Below, in pieces: positions 1-7,977 of a stretch of 10,964 nt of DNA (positions are counted from its first letter, which is position 1; each line of letters starts with the position of its first letter). The stretch comes from Gammaproteobacteria bacterium. Lineage in GTDB: Bacteria; Pseudomonadota; Gammaproteobacteria; Pseudomonadales; Halomonadaceae. The stretch spans positions 1 to 10,964 of the forward strand of contig JAMCZP010000038.1 of NCBI GenBank assembly GCA_023485185.1, read 5' to 3'. The notes under the pieces were generated by a model that was not told where the DNA came from, did no database searches, and saw only the letters and a list, made by a program, of their open reading frames with translations. The translations under genes and the position numbers were made by a program.

Positions 1-517
1 TGGCGATCAAGTAGTAAATAAAGATGGCGACAATAATCAGCGTCACAGACAGAGCTGTCATGTTGGATAGCAATGCAGCAGGTGACGTTACGAACACGGT
101 GCCGACTAACAGCAGTAGCAGAATGGCAAAACCGTTAACCACATGCTTCATCGCTTGGCCCAAAAACTTGCCCGCCAACTGAGGCAAGTGAGCGCCGTGG
201 TTGCGAATCGAGATCATGCCGGTCAGGTAGTCATGTACAGCACCGGCAAAAATACAGCCGATAACGATCCATACAAAAGCGACAGGTCCATACAAAGCGC
301 CGAGAATAGGGCCAAAAATGGGACCCACACCGGCAATGTTGAGTAACTGAATAAGCGAGTTGCGCGTGGTATTCATCGGTACATAGTCGATGTTGTCACG
401 CATAGTGAACGCTGGCGTGCGCCGTTTTCGGTCGGTAACGAACACGCGCTCAACGAACTTCCCATAGGTAAAGTAGCCCGCTATTAGCAGCAGGATCGAT
501 GCAATAAAGGTAATCAT
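1..517 (-). CDS. cstA: CstA-family carbon starvation protein / peptide-pyruvate transporter (C-terminus outside window)
   Basis: Inner-membrane transporter of the CstA family. Characterised members take up pyruvate or peptides during carbon limitation. I translated 172 residues on the minus strand from an ATG at 517; the gene continues past the left edge. Visible features are an N-terminal membrane helix (about residues 1-16), the family block around DYVPMN (44-49), the glycine-rich GVGPIFGPILGALYG stretch (63-77), a following helix ending in AGAVHDY (91-97), the ISIRNHGAHLPQLAGKFLG segment (102-120), and further helices at about 128-150 and 157-172. The start is fixed by an in-frame TAG directly before the ATG. 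The ribosome site is poor (AGGT about 11 bases upstream). The N-terminus is shorter than that of E. coli CstA, which carries an extra leading helix, so this is probably the shorter branch of the family. Its substrate cannot be read from the sequence. A repeat array lies upstream at 684-756. Confidence 0.9.
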   Translation of the reverse strand, partial: MITFIASILLLIAGYFTYGKFVERVFVTDRKRRTPAFTMRDNIDYVPMNTTRNSLIQLLNIAGVGPIFGPILGALYGPVAFVWIVIGCIFAGAVHDYLTGMISIRNHGAHLPQLAGKFLGQAMKHVVNGFAILLLLLVGTVFVTSPAALLSNMTALSVTLIIVAIFIYYLIA

Positions 518-568
518 CTAAGGTACCTAGAGCAGTGAGGAAGAGTAGCCGATAGTGGCGACGAGCAT

Positions 569-592
569 ACAAGCGTGCTTGTGGCACACAAG
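569..592. repeat. Overlapping small inverted repeats in the cstA leader
   Basis: ACAAGC-GT-GCTTGT (569-582) is a perfect dyad with 6-bp arms. It shares its right arm with a second dyad, CTTGT-GGCAC-ACAAG (578-592). The two could form alternative hairpins in the cstA leader RNA or be a protein-binding site. They lie 52-75 bases upstream of the cstA start. The arms are short, so chance is a real alternative. Confidence 0.35.
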
Positions 593-683
593 TAGGTACT
601 TTTTAAGCCGGAGTGAATGTACAGATAAGGGGTTGGTAGCACAGCTAGACTTTAGTTGGTGGTGCCTTCGTTAACTTAATAAA

Positions 684-756
684 ACGCTCATACCTCTATC
701 AATAAACGCTCTGGACTATCTCAATAAACGCTCTGGACTATCTCGATAATACGCTC
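684..756 (-). repeat. Four tandem direct repeats (GAGCGT core, 22-23 bp period) upstream of cstA
   Basis: Read in the cstA direction, the core GAGCGT followed by an AT-rich TTTATTGA-like block occurs four times. On the plus strand the ACGCTC cores sit at 751-756, 728-733, 706-711 and 684-689, so the spacings are 23, 22 and 22 bp. The middle part is an exact 22-bp tandem duplication (699-720 and 721-742); the outer copies have diverged. Two-helical-turn spacing puts the cores on the same DNA face, as expected for a regulator that binds direct repeats. LytTR response regulators, which control CstA-family genes in enterobacteria, bind this way. That identification is an inference; a recent tandem duplication with no function would look similar. 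Confidence 0.6.
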
Positions 757-766
757 GGGGCCATGC

Positions 767-797
767 AAAACGGGCAGCCCGCGAGGCTGCCCATTTT
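767..797 (-). terminator. Rho-independent terminator of sodC
   Basis: A perfect 8-bp GC-rich stem (GGGCAGCC at 772-779 with GGCTGCCC at 785-792) has a 5-base loop. It is flanked by AAAA on the left and TTTT on the right, so on the minus strand the hairpin is followed by a short run of T. It starts about 26 bases past the sodC stop. The T run is short, so termination may be incomplete. The symmetry would allow action in both directions. Confidence 0.8.
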
Positions 798-822
798 AAG
801 ATTTAACTAATGAAAAGGAGCA

Positions 823-1359
823 TTAAGACTCGACAACTCCACAAGCCATGCGAGCACCGCCACCGCCAAGGTGCGGTTCATCATCGTAGGTATCGCCGCC
901 TTCATGAATCATTAAGCTGCGGCCTGGCATGTCTTCCATGCTTAGGCGTGGCGCCAAGACGGGCAGATTAGCTTCACCATGTTCATTGACGGTCAGCACC
1001 GGTAAATCACCCAAATGACCTTCGCCGTAAGGGCCTTGGTGGGTATCGGTTTCTTCGGGGTCATAGTGGCCGCCTGCGGCTTGGGCAGCGGTCATTTCGC
1101 CATCGTCATCCTCAGCAGGGTCACAGCTGGCGTTCTGGTGAACGTGAAAGCCATAAACGCCGGGCTCAAGGTCCGTCAACGAAGGTGTCAGCAATAAGCC
1201 GTGTTCCGTATGCTCAAGAGAGACGGTGCCAATCGACTCTTCAATCCCTTCAGCGCTGACTTTATGCATCTCGACATCAAGTGTTTCATTGGCATGAGCT
1301 GTGGCACCGACAAGCAGTAGCGAAGCAGCCATACCAGTAAGTGACGTTGAATAGCGCAT
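823..1359 (-). CDS. sodC: Periplasmic Cu/Zn superoxide dismutase
   Basis: Converts superoxide to hydrogen peroxide and oxygen in the periplasm. The protein is 178 residues from an ATG at 1359. This start is preferred to the ATG at 1380 because a GGGAGA ribosome site lies at the right distance and a signal peptide follows at once (residues 1-23, probable cut AHA|NE). The family signature GFHVHQNASC (70-79) gives copper ligands H72 and H74. H98 in GGHYDP is the bridging histidine. H107, H115 and D118 (GHLGD) bind zinc. H152 is the last copper ligand. C79 and C173 form the conserved disulfide, and R170 is the guiding arginine. All active-site residues are present. The surface is acid-rich (for example the DDDGE stretch), which fits a halophile. 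It follows the M20 gene by 79 bp without a clear terminator between them, so it may have its own promoter or receive read-through. Its terminator is at 767-797. Confidence 0.95.
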   Translation of the reverse strand: MRYSTSLTGMAASLLLVGATAHANETLDVEMHKVSAEGIEESIGTVSLEHTEHGLLLTPSLTDLEPGVYGFHVHQNASCDPAEDDDGEMTAAQAAGGHYDPEETDTHQGPYGEGHLGDLPVLTVNEHGEANLPVLAPRLSMEDMPGRSLMIHEGGDTYDDEPHLGGGGARMACGVVES

Positions 1360-1438
1360 ATGATGTTCTCCCGAATCCATGGAAAGAGTGTATAGCGTTG
1401 CCTATTCAAGGTAGCTGGCTAAGGGTAACTTCGCCAAC

Positions 1439-2611
1439 CTATCGCTCAGAATTGGCTGACATATTGTGTAAATTCAATAGAGTAGCGGCGAGTGCTTGGG
1501 TGCGTGGCACCAGTGTATCGAGCAGGTAATACTCCTCATCAGTATGCATTTTCGCGCCGACTGGACCGAGACCACACAGCGTGGGAACGCCCAAGCTGGC
1601 CGTCCAGCCCGCATCGGAACAGCCGCCGGTAAATTCGCCATCAACAGCAAAGCCGATGGCTTTGGCCTGGGACTGGTACAGCTCAAACAGCGCGCTGCTC
1701 ATACGCTCTTCAAGCGGGTAGAACTCCGATGTCTGCTCAATGGTGGCCATCGTGCCGGGAATCTCGGATTCGGCGATTATCGCTTCAATGGCTTGATAAA
1801 GCTGGTCACGCTGTGAGGTGGTGACAAAACGGATATCTAACTGAGCGGACGCTGAAGGTGCCACGGTATTACGAGATACCCCGCCGGTGATAGTGCCCAC
1901 ATTGGTGGTAATGCCTGCCTCGTAATCGGTCAAGGCGTGCAGCTTGATGATTTTTTGAGCTAGTGCTTCGATGGCGCTGGCGCCATCGGCATGGCTTACG
2001 CCAGAGTGGGCGGCTTTGCCGGTGACGTTGATCAAAAAACCAGCCCCCCCTTTACGGCCGGTCACCACATTGCCACTTACCCGCCCAGGCTCGACGTTTA
2101 AGACACCGCGTGCCCCTTCTGCGGCAGCTTCAATAAATGCTCGCCCATCCGGTGAGCCTATCTCCTCATCGGCAGTAAACAGTGCGCGAACGGGCAGCGG
2201 GCAGTTGGGCAAACGGCTTAGCGCGCGTAGCACAAAGCAGTTCATCACCAGGCCACTTTTCATATCGGCCACGCCAGGGCCAAAACCAAGGTTCTCTTTT
2301 TGACTATAGCCTCGGCCTGCCACGGTACCGGTCGGAAAAACCGTATCCCGGTGACCCATGAGGAGTGCGTGGCCTTGGCCAGCGCTCCCGAGTTGCGCTT
2401 CTAAAATATCGCCTGAATGTGGGCGGTGGTGGCGTATCACCGTAATGCCATCCTGCTCAAGCCACTGGGTGATCAGGTCGGCCACCGCATCGTTACCGGC
2501 TTTGTCATAGCTGTTGGAGTCGATATTGACCAGAGCCTCCAGGCAGTCAATCATCGCCTGCTGTTGTCCCTCTAGCCAATCACACGCTTGCTGTATTATT
2601 GGCTCTTGCAT
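1439..2611 (-). CDS. M20 family metallopeptidase, glutamate carboxypeptidase (CPG2)-like
   Basis: A 390-residue zinc peptidase of the M20A type, closest in motif layout to carboxypeptidase G2, which removes C-terminal glutamate from peptides and folates. The full di-zinc site is visible: H87 in MGHRDTVFP with the helper D89, bridging D116 in GVADMKSG, catalytic E149 and ligand E150 in TADEEIGS, E174 in NVEPGR, and H356 in KMHTDEE. The dimerisation domain spans about residues 185-295 (GKAAHSG at 198-204). There is no signal peptide, so unlike secreted CPG2 it should act in the cytoplasm. An AAGGAG ribosome site precedes the ATG. The start overlaps the end of the upstream M20 gene by 16 bp, which implies co-translation. 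As last clear member of the transporter operon it probably degrades the imported compound. Glutamate specificity is an inference from overall similarity; other N-acyl amino acids or peptides are possible. Confidence 0.9.
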   Translation of the reverse strand: MQEPIIQQACDWLEGQQQAMIDCLEALVNIDSNSYDKAGNDAVADLITQWLEQDGITVIRHHRPHSGDILEAQLGSAGQGHALLMGHRDTVFPTGTVAGRGYSQKENLGFGPGVADMKSGLVMNCFVLRALSRLPNCPLPVRALFTADEEIGSPDGRAFIEAAAEGARGVLNVEPGRVSGNVVTGRKGGAGFLINVTGKAAHSGVSHADGASAIEALAQKIIKLHALTDYEAGITTNVGTITGGVSRNTVAPSASAQLDIRFVTTSQRDQLYQAIEAIIAESEIPGTMATIEQTSEFYPLEERMSSALFELYQSQAKAIGFAVDGEFTGGCSDAGWTASLGVPTLCGLGPVGAKMHTDEEYYLLDTLVPRTQALAATLLNLHNMSANSER

Positions 2612-4017
2612 GACGCTCGCTCCTTATGAATCTCTGCACCTTGGGCACCCAAATCCCAGAATAACCCCGCCATTAATATAAGCGCTTCTGAGGCAATACT
2701 ACCCAACAGATGTTCGTCTGGGGCGTGTTGCGAACAGGAAGGGTAGGAGTGGGGAACCCATAGAGTGGGTAAGCCAAGCGTCTCGGCAAATACGTCGTTA
2801 GGCAATGACCCGCCCAGGTTAGGCAGTAGTGTGGGCGTTTTATTGGTCGATAGCTGCATCGATGTTAATGCCCAGCTCACCCAGGGGTCTTCAGGATCAA
2901 GCCGCGTAGCATTCATTTGCGACATACGCGCAGCACTGACATCAATATCGTCAAAACCATGCTGGTCAAGGTGGCGGCGCAAATGGGCCAGAAAGTTATC
3001 CTGGTCGCTGCCCACCACATAGCGCAACTGACAGTGGGCGTAGGCGTGGGGTGGAATCGCATTGGCGGGGGCGTCAGGGTTGCCTGCCTTCATGGCAAGA
3101 ACCTCTAACGTGTTCCATCCAAACAGCCGCTCGGCGGGAGATAACCCAGGCTCGCCCCAGCCGGTATCGATGGCTGGGGCATTGTCGCCGACGCCTACCT
3201 CAAGCAAGGCAAGCGCTTGGCGCACGGCGTCGGGTATTGGCGCTGGGCGTAACCCTTCAATCTGGATCACTCCATTGGCGTCTACCAATGTGGCAATCGC
3301 ATTGGTTAACCTTACGGCAGGGTTCTTAAGTACGCCGCCCCAGTTACCCGAGTGGTGTGCGCCTTCGCGAGCCTGTAGTTTAAGGTCAAAATTGAATGAG
3401 CCCCGTGAGCCTAAAAATAGAGTGGGGGAGTCAGCGTTCAAGCGGGGGCCATCCGAACCGATAAACACATCGGCCGCCAATCGCTCGCGATAGCGGTGGC
3501 AGACCTCTTTTAGCCCCGGTGAACCTGTCTCTTCGCCCATCTCCAGCACCAGCTTAACGTTATACCCCAGGTGCCCACTGCTGGCTTTTAACACACAGCT
3601 CAGTGCGGCTAGATTAATAGTGTGCTGGCCTTTGTTATCAGCGGTGCCACGGCCATACCAGCGATCCCCCCGCTGAGTGATTTGCCAAGGTGACAGCCCG
3701 TCGGCCCACTGGTCATCATAGCCACGTATTACATCGCCATGGCCATAGGTTAATACGCTGAAGGCGGCCTTTGGCTCAATTCTTTCCGCAATAAGAAAGG
3801 GCCCAAAACCATCCACCGGGTTATCGACAATTTCCCATGTAAAGCCGAGCTGCTCAATGTCCGGAATAATTTGCTCAGTCAGATAGCCGTGCAGTTCCTC
3901 CAACCTGTTGGTTTCCTGGCTTTCACTGCGGATGGCAATGCGCGGGGCGAGCTGAGCATAAAAATCGCCACTATCAAAATAGGCTTTGGCATTGTCTAAG
4001 GCGTGTTGGCGAGACAT
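2596..4017 (-). CDS. M20 family dipeptidase (carnosinase/CNDP-like)
   Basis: A 473-residue cytoplasmic zinc metallopeptidase of the longer M20 dipeptidase type (carnosinase, CNDP and related archaeal/bacterial carboxypeptidases), which cleave dipeptides or short peptides. Predicted metal and catalytic residues: H93 in YGHGD with helper D95, bridging D127 in GTADNKGQ, E162/E163 in EMGEETGSPG, D189 in GSDGPR, and H431 in SQHAPDEH. The inserted dimerisation domain (about 205-370) carries EGAHHSGNWGG (218-228). The GGSLPNDVF loop (402-410) matches the substrate-binding GGS-P loop of this family. The ATG has a strong AAGGAGT ribosome site 5 bases upstream. It sits 38 bp after the ATPase gene and overlaps the next M20 gene by 16 bp, so it belongs to the same operon. 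It differs strongly from its M20 neighbour, so the pair is not a recent duplication. The exact peptide substrate is unknown. Confidence 0.9.
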   Translation of the reverse strand: MSRQHALDNAKAYFDSGDFYAQLAPRIAIRSESQETNRLEELHGYLTEQIIPDIEQLGFTWEIVDNPVDGFGPFLIAERIEPKAAFSVLTYGHGDVIRGYDDQWADGLSPWQITQRGDRWYGRGTADNKGQHTINLAALSCVLKASSGHLGYNVKLVLEMGEETGSPGLKEVCHRYRERLAADVFIGSDGPRLNADSPTLFLGSRGSFNFDLKLQAREGAHHSGNWGGVLKNPAVRLTNAIATLVDANGVIQIEGLRPAPIPDAVRQALALLEVGVGDNAPAIDTGWGEPGLSPAERLFGWNTLEVLAMKAGNPDAPANAIPPHAYAHCQLRYVVGSDQDNFLAHLRRHLDQHGFDDIDVSAARMSQMNATRLDPEDPWVSWALTSMQLSTNKTPTLLPNLGGSLPNDVFAETLGLPTLWVPHSYPSCSQHAPDEHLLGSIASEALILMAGLFWDLGAQGAEIHKERASCKSQ

Positions 4018-4055
4018 AAATACTCCTTTTAATGTGAGGCGTTAATTAATGTTCA

Positions 4056-5072
4056 TTAGGCAAAGTGGCAGGCGACACGCGCCTGATTGTCCTGACCGGT
4101 AGCGGAAAGAGAAGCCGAACCAGAAGCCTGAGTAATGGCGCTTAGTTTTGGCGTTTGCTGTGAGCATGTTGGCTGAGCCACAGGGCATCGAGGGTGAAAG
4201 GCACAGCCCGACGGTGGCTGTGTAGGGTCGGGTTGCCCCGCCCCAAGGCCGATATCAGGCACGCCCAAGCCTGGCTCTGGTGTCAGCGCGGAGGCCAACA
4301 GCGCTTGGGTGTATGGGTGTCTCGGCGCGGTGAAAATTTGTTCACGGGTGCCCTCTTCAACAATTTGTCCCAGGTACATTACCGCCAGCCGATCCGCCAA
4401 ATGTTCCACCACGGCGAGGTCGTGGCTAATAAACAGGTAGGTAAGGCCAAATTCATCTTTAAGGTCGAGCAGGAGATTGAGAATCTGGGCTTGAACCGAC
4501 ACATCTAATGCGGAAGTAGGCTCGTCACAAATCACCAGGTCCGGGCGCATAATCAGTGCCCGGGCAATCGCTACCCGTTGGCGTTGACCACCAGACATTT
4601 GTCCAGGGTATTGCTGGGCAGCGCGCTTGGGCAGCCCAACCATATCGAGCATCTCCTCGACCTTTACCGCCTGCTCCTTGGGGGTGCCAATAGCATGAAT
4701 ACGCAGTGGCAGACCCACGATTTGGGTAATTCGCTGACGGGGATTAAGTGATGAGTAAGGATCCTGGAAAATCGGCTGTATATGGCGGGCCAGTGCCTTT
4801 TGGTTAGCATTAGCAATCGCTTTGCCATTGATCAGCACATCGCCCGCGCTAGGGGGCGTCAATCCCAACAGAATTTTGGCCAGCGTGCTTTTGCCGCAGC
4901 CGGATTCGCCCACCAGCCCCATCACCTGGCCGCGGGGGACGCGCAGCGATACATCGTTGACCGCCTTTAAGGTTCGGCGCTTATGCAGCATCCCGCCGCC
5001 CAATTTAAATGTTTTGGACAGCGCGCAGAGTTCCAGGGCAAGCGGGTCACGAGGGATTACGGCACTGCTCAT
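4056..5072 (-). CDS. Peptide ABC transporter ATP-binding protein, DppF/OppF type
   Basis: One of the two cytoplasmic ATPases that drive import through the paired permeases. 338 residues from the ATG at 5072. A longer frame opens at 5183, but the ATG at 5072 has an AGGAGG ribosome site and forms an ATGA overlap with the stop of the preceding gene. Visible motifs are Walker [10 protein letters not shown] (55-63), Q-loop Q103 in FQDPYSSLNP, signature SGGQRQR (160-166), Walker B with D183-E184 in VICDEPTSALD, and switch H217 in ISHDLAVV. The C-terminal oligopeptide-transporter domain starts around HPYTQALL (252-259). Its cysteines C290, C296, C303 and C335 match the pattern that binds a 4Fe-4S cluster in some Dpp-type ATPases. 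Residues 262-285 and 305-330 are low-complexity linkers. Peptide transport is inferred from the family and the adjacent peptidases; related systems move other solutes. Confidence 0.93.
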   Translation of the reverse strand: MSSAVIPRDPLALELCALSKTFKLGGGMLHKRRTLKAVNDVSLRVPRGQVMGLVGESGCGKSTLAKILLGLTPPSAGDVLINGKAIANANQKALARHIQPIFQDPYSSLNPRQRITQIVGLPLRIHAIGTPKEQAVKVEEMLDMVGLPKRAAQQYPGQMSGGQRQRVAIARALIMRPDLVICDEPTSALDVSVQAQILNLLLDLKDEFGLTYLFISHDLAVVEHLADRLAVMYLGQIVEEGTREQIFTAPRHPYTQALLASALTPEPGLGVPDIGLGAGQPDPTQPPSGCAFHPRCPVAQPTCSQQTPKLSAITQASGSASLSATGQDNQARVACHFA

Positions 5073-6118
5073 AGCGTTTCCTCCTGAGCGTTTATCGTTG
5101 CCGGGTTGGCTTGCTGATGGGCAAAGTGGCAGCGCGATAAATGCCCGCCTGCGACGGTTTGCAAGGGCGGTGTGGCATGGCAACGCTCGTCTGCTTGGTC
5201 GCAGCGATTACAGAAGGCGCAGCCTTCGACTTTATCTATCAGGCTGGGTACCACCCCTGGAATGGCTTGCAAGCGGCTGCCCGGCAGCGTTTTGCCGGGG
5301 GACGGTATGCAACGCAGTAACCCTTGGGTATAGGGGTGGCTGGGAGCATGAAAAAGTGACTGGGCAGAGGCGGTTTCAATCACCTCACCGGCATACATCA
5401 CGGCAACCCTGTCTGCAATGCGTGCCACAACACCCAGGTCGTGGGTGATGAAGATAACCGCGGTACCAAACTCCTGCTGTAAGTCCCGCAGCAGGTGCAG
5501 AATTTGCGCCTGAATCGTAACGTCCAGCGCCGTGGTGGGCTCATCGGCGATGATCAGGTCGGGTTCACACATTAGCGCCATGGCGATCATCACCCGCTGG
5601 CGCAGCCCGCCCGATAATTGGTGGGGGTATTGGCGCAAGCGCTCTTCGGCGGCGCTGATACCCACCCGCTTGAGTAAATAGAGCGCACGGTCGTGGGCCG
5701 CTTTACGTGATACCCGTTGATGGCGGCGTAAGGCTTCGCAGAGTTGATTGCCTAAAGTGTAGGCGGGGTTGAGGGCAGTCATCGGCTCTTGGAAGATCAT
5801 CGCCATGCGTGAACCACGCAGGTTGCTACGATCGTGCTCAGATACCGTGAGCAGATCAACGCCGTCAAAGTTGAGGCAGTCGGCGTTGACTTGCGCTTTG
5901 CGCGGCAGCAGGCCCATCAACGCCAGTGAAGTCATTGATTTGCCACACCCTGACTCGCCTACCAGGCAGAGCATTTCACCGCGCTCAACGTGAAAGTCGA
6001 TACCCCGCACGGCGTGTAGCGTGCCTTTGGCTACCGGTAAATCAACGCGTAGCTGTTTTACGCTAAGTAGCGGTGAGGCGGGCGCTGTTGAATGCTCAGC
6101 TGAGGATAAATTACTCAT
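5069..6118 (-). CDS. Peptide ABC transporter ATP-binding protein, DppD/OppD type
   Basis: Partner ATPase of the DppF-type subunit. 349 residues from the ATG at 6118, chosen over an in-frame ATG at 6157 because it has a GGAGG ribosome site and overlaps the permease stop by 8 bp. Motifs are Walker A GESGCGKS (54-61), Q110 in [10 protein letters not shown], signature LSGGLRQR (168-175), Walker B D192-E193 in [11 protein letters not shown], and switch H226 in ITHDLGVV. The C-terminal domain begins near [13 protein letters not shown] and carries C300, C306, C313 and C330, the likely iron-sulfur cysteines of this subfamily, plus an extra C303. The FQEP form of the Q-loop and the LSGGLRQR signature are typical of the D subunit, and FQDPYSSLNP with SGGQRQR of the F subunit. 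The stop overlaps the next start by 4 bp, indicating translational coupling. Confidence 0.93.
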   Translation of the reverse strand: MSNLSSAEHSTAPASPLLSVKQLRVDLPVAKGTLHAVRGIDFHVERGEMLCLVGESGCGKSMTSLALMGLLPRKAQVNADCLNFDGVDLLTVSEHDRSNLRGSRMAMIFQEPMTALNPAYTLGNQLCEALRRHQRVSRKAAHDRALYLLKRVGISAAEERLRQYPHQLSGGLRQRVMIAMALMCEPDLIIADEPTTALDVTIQAQILHLLRDLQQEFGTAVIFITHDLGVVARIADRVAVMYAGEVIETASAQSLFHAPSHPYTQGLLRCIPSPGKTLPGSRLQAIPGVVPSLIDKVEGCAFCNRCDQADERCHATPPLQTVAGGHLSRCHFAHQQANPATINAQEETL

Positions 6119-7019
6119 TGCGGCCTCCTGGTGCGCTGAGGTCGCGCAGCCCATCACCTAGCAGGTTAATTGCCAGCACCAGCACAAACAGGGCGCTGCC
6201 GGGAATCGTAATTACCCAGGGTTGAAAGAACATATAGGCTTTGCCTTCAGCGATCATCAGCCCCCAGGAGGGCAGCGGTGGCTGCACGCCCATACCCAGA
6301 AACGACAGCGTTGCTTCCAGCAATATGGCATTGGCGACTTCCAGGGTAGCCACTACGATAAGAGCACCGGCAATATTGGGGAGCACTTCGCGTAGCAGAA
6401 TGTAAGGCAGTGGGCAGCCCAACGCGCGGGCGGCTTGCACATACTCCGCATCGCGCAGTTGCAACGTGGCCGAACGGGCAACCACCGCAAAACGATCCCA
6501 TAGCAGCAGCCCCAGCAGCAGGGTAACGGTGAGCATCGAACCACCGATCAACGAGGCCATCGCCAGTGCTACTAACACCACCGGCATGGCCAGTCGCGTG
6601 GTGAGCAGGTAACTGACCACCGCATCCACACGGCCACCAAAGTAGCCAGCCAACACGCCCAGCGTGGTACCAATCAAACCGGAAATCAGTGCGACTACGA
6701 TGCCGATAAACAGTGAAATGCGGGTGCCATAAATCAACCGGCTAAGGTAATCGCGACCAAGACGGTCGGTGCCTAAAGGGTGTGTCCAGCTTCCGGTGTC
6801 GTGCCAAAAGGGTGGCACCATACGGTTCGCGGTGTTCTGCAAATAGGGATCATGGGGGGCTAGCCAAGGCGCCAGCAGCGCAATAATACCTAGCGACGTA
6901 ATGATCATTAAGCCGATGGCTAGGCTGCGATTATTAAGCGTGCTGCGAAATAGGCGCGACTGCCAGGTAGCGACTAAGTGTTGCTCTGCGACCACCTGTG
7001 GTGAAAGGATATTTGCCAT
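6111..7019 (-). CDS. Peptide ABC transporter permease, DppC/OppC type
   Basis: Inner-membrane permease, 302 residues, expected to pair with the DppB-type subunit to form the pore. It has the OppC N-terminal layout: a cytoplasmic start, a first helix (about 33-54), a periplasmic loop with HDPYLQN, and the conserved PLGTDRLGRD (81-90). Helices follow at about 101-125, 135-157, 160-178, 218-236 and 267-289. The cytoplasmic coupling loop YVQAARALGCPLPYILLREV (193-212) is the EAA motif that docks to an ATPase. The start has GGAGA at about 6 bases spacing. It lies 11 bp after the first permease gene and overlaps the following ATPase gene by 8 bp. Length and motifs are normal for the family. Confidence 0.93.
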   Translation of the reverse strand: MANILSPQVVAEQHLVATWQSRLFRSTLNNRSLAIGLMIITSLGIIALLAPWLAPHDPYLQNTANRMVPPFWHDTGSWTHPLGTDRLGRDYLSRLIYGTRISLFIGIVVALISGLIGTTLGVLAGYFGGRVDAVVSYLLTTRLAMPVVLVALAMASLIGGSMLTVTLLLGLLLWDRFAVVARSATLQLRDAEYVQAARALGCPLPYILLREVLPNIAGALIVVATLEVANAILLEATLSFLGMGVQPPLPSWGLMIAEGKAYMFFQPWVITIPGSALFVLVLAINLLGDGLRDLSAPGGRNE

Positions 7020-7030
7020 GGTGTTCTCCG

Positions 7031-7948
7031 TTAACGCGCGCGCAGGCGTGGGTCTAGGATGGCGTTGAGAATGTCGGCAAGCAGCGTCAACACGATATAA
7101 AACAGCGCAATGATCAAAACGATCGCTTGCACTACTGGGTAGTCATTGCGAGAAATGGCGTTCCAGGCCAGTTGACCCAGCCCGCGAAGTGAGAAGACTG
7201 TCTCGATCACCACCGAGCCGCCGAGCATAAAGCCCAGCTCTACGGCGGCCAGTGCCACTACCGGGATCACCGCATTACGTAGGGCGTGTTTGAAGATGAC
7301 GGTGCCGGTGCGTAGCCCTTTAGCTCGGGCGGTGCGGATATAGTCCGCCTCCAACACTTCCAGCATGCCGCTGCGGGTGAGGCGCATCATGGCGGGGGTC
7401 GCGTAGTAGCCCAGTGCAATAGCGGGCAGTACAAAGCCTTGCCAGCTATCGCTACCTGCGGCAGGAAACCACTGTAGTTTGACGGCAAACACGATTATCA
7501 GCGTTAAGCCAAACCAGAAGTTGGGCATTGCCTGGCCGGTGACTGCAATGGCCATGGCCATTCGGTCTATCCAGCTGCCCCGCTTGAGGGCGGCCACTAC
7601 GCCGAGGGGGATGGACACACCCAGGGCAATCGCCAGCGACATCACGCCCAGGGTCATGGTCACTGGAAGGCGCTCAACTACCAGATCCATAACATCGCTC
7701 TGGTAGTAATAAGAGCGCCCAAAATCGAGCTGTATGGCCCCCCAGAGCCAACTGGTAAATTGCTGAATCACTGGTTGATCCAAACCGTAATCAACGCGGA
7801 TTTGCTCAACCTGCTCCGCGGTGGCCTCGGGCCCGCCGATGGAGAGTGCTAAGTCACCCGAGAGCTGCAGCAGACTAAAGCAGAGAACCGAAATCGTTAG
7901 GGCGACGCTAAGTGCTATTAGCGTGCGCTTGAAAACAAATGCCCACAT
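7031..7948 (-). CDS. Peptide ABC transporter permease, DppB/OppB type
   Basis: Inner-membrane permease, 305 residues. The N-terminal helix (about 9-29) is followed by a periplasmic domain with GLDQPV (55-60) and LDFGRSY (74-80), both typical of the OppB subunit. Further helices lie at about 99-121, 135-157, 172-187, 226-250 and 274-297. The EAA coupling loop is YIRTARAKGLRTGTVIFKHA (203-222), and the end LDPRLR is the usual family C-terminus. The start ATG has GGAGTG as ribosome site at about 7 bases. It is separated from the binding-protein gene by 84 bp holding a strong hairpin, and from the DppC-type gene by 11 bp. Confidence 0.93.
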   Translation of the reverse strand: MWAFVFKRTLIALSVALTISVLCFSLLQLSGDLALSIGGPEATAEQVEQIRVDYGLDQPVIQQFTSWLWGAIQLDFGRSYYYQSDVMDLVVERLPVTMTLGVMSLAIALGVSIPLGVVAALKRGSWIDRMAMAIAVTGQAMPNFWFGLTLIIVFAVKLQWFPAAGSDSWQGFVLPAIALGYYATPAMMRLTRSGMLEVLEADYIRTARAKGLRTGTVIFKHALRNAVIPVVALAAVELGFMLGGSVVIETVFSLRGLGQLAWNAISRNDYPVVQAIVLIIALFYIVLTLLADILNAILDPRLRAR

Positions 7949-7977
7949 AAAGCATCACTCCCGCACTGTGATAAGCG

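Larger units (their letters stand above)
518..822. other. Intergenic region between cstA and sodC (305 bp)
   Basis: No coding frame here looks like a protein. The stretch must hold the cstA promoter (minus strand), but I find no convincing sigma-70 -35/-10 pair. From right to left it contains the sodC terminator hairpin (767-797), four GAGCGT direct repeats (684-756), an unremarkable AT-balanced stretch (593-675), and overlapping small dyads (569-592) in the probable cstA leader. Confidence 0.7.

Noticed and set aside
576..597. Possible CRP/cAMP binding site upstream of cstA
   Set aside because: Only one half resembles TGTGA; the other half does not match at the required spacing.
699..742. 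Tandem repeats resembling a minimal CRISPR array
   Set aside because: The units are back to back with no unique spacers between them, and no cas gene is present.
1381..1438. Promoter for sodC
   Set aside because: A TATACA -10-like element is present on the minus strand, but no acceptable -35 lies at 16-18 bases from it, so it is not called.
3062..3493. Plus-strand open frame of 143 codons over the M20 dipeptidase gene
   Set aside because: The minus-strand M20 protein is complete and conserved through this region; the plus frame has no ribosome site or family features.
4822..5448. Long plus-strand open frame (208 codons)
   Set aside because: It lies antisense to the two ATPase genes, whose motifs are complete, and its translation has no recognisable domain. 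It is a by-product of GC-rich coding DNA.
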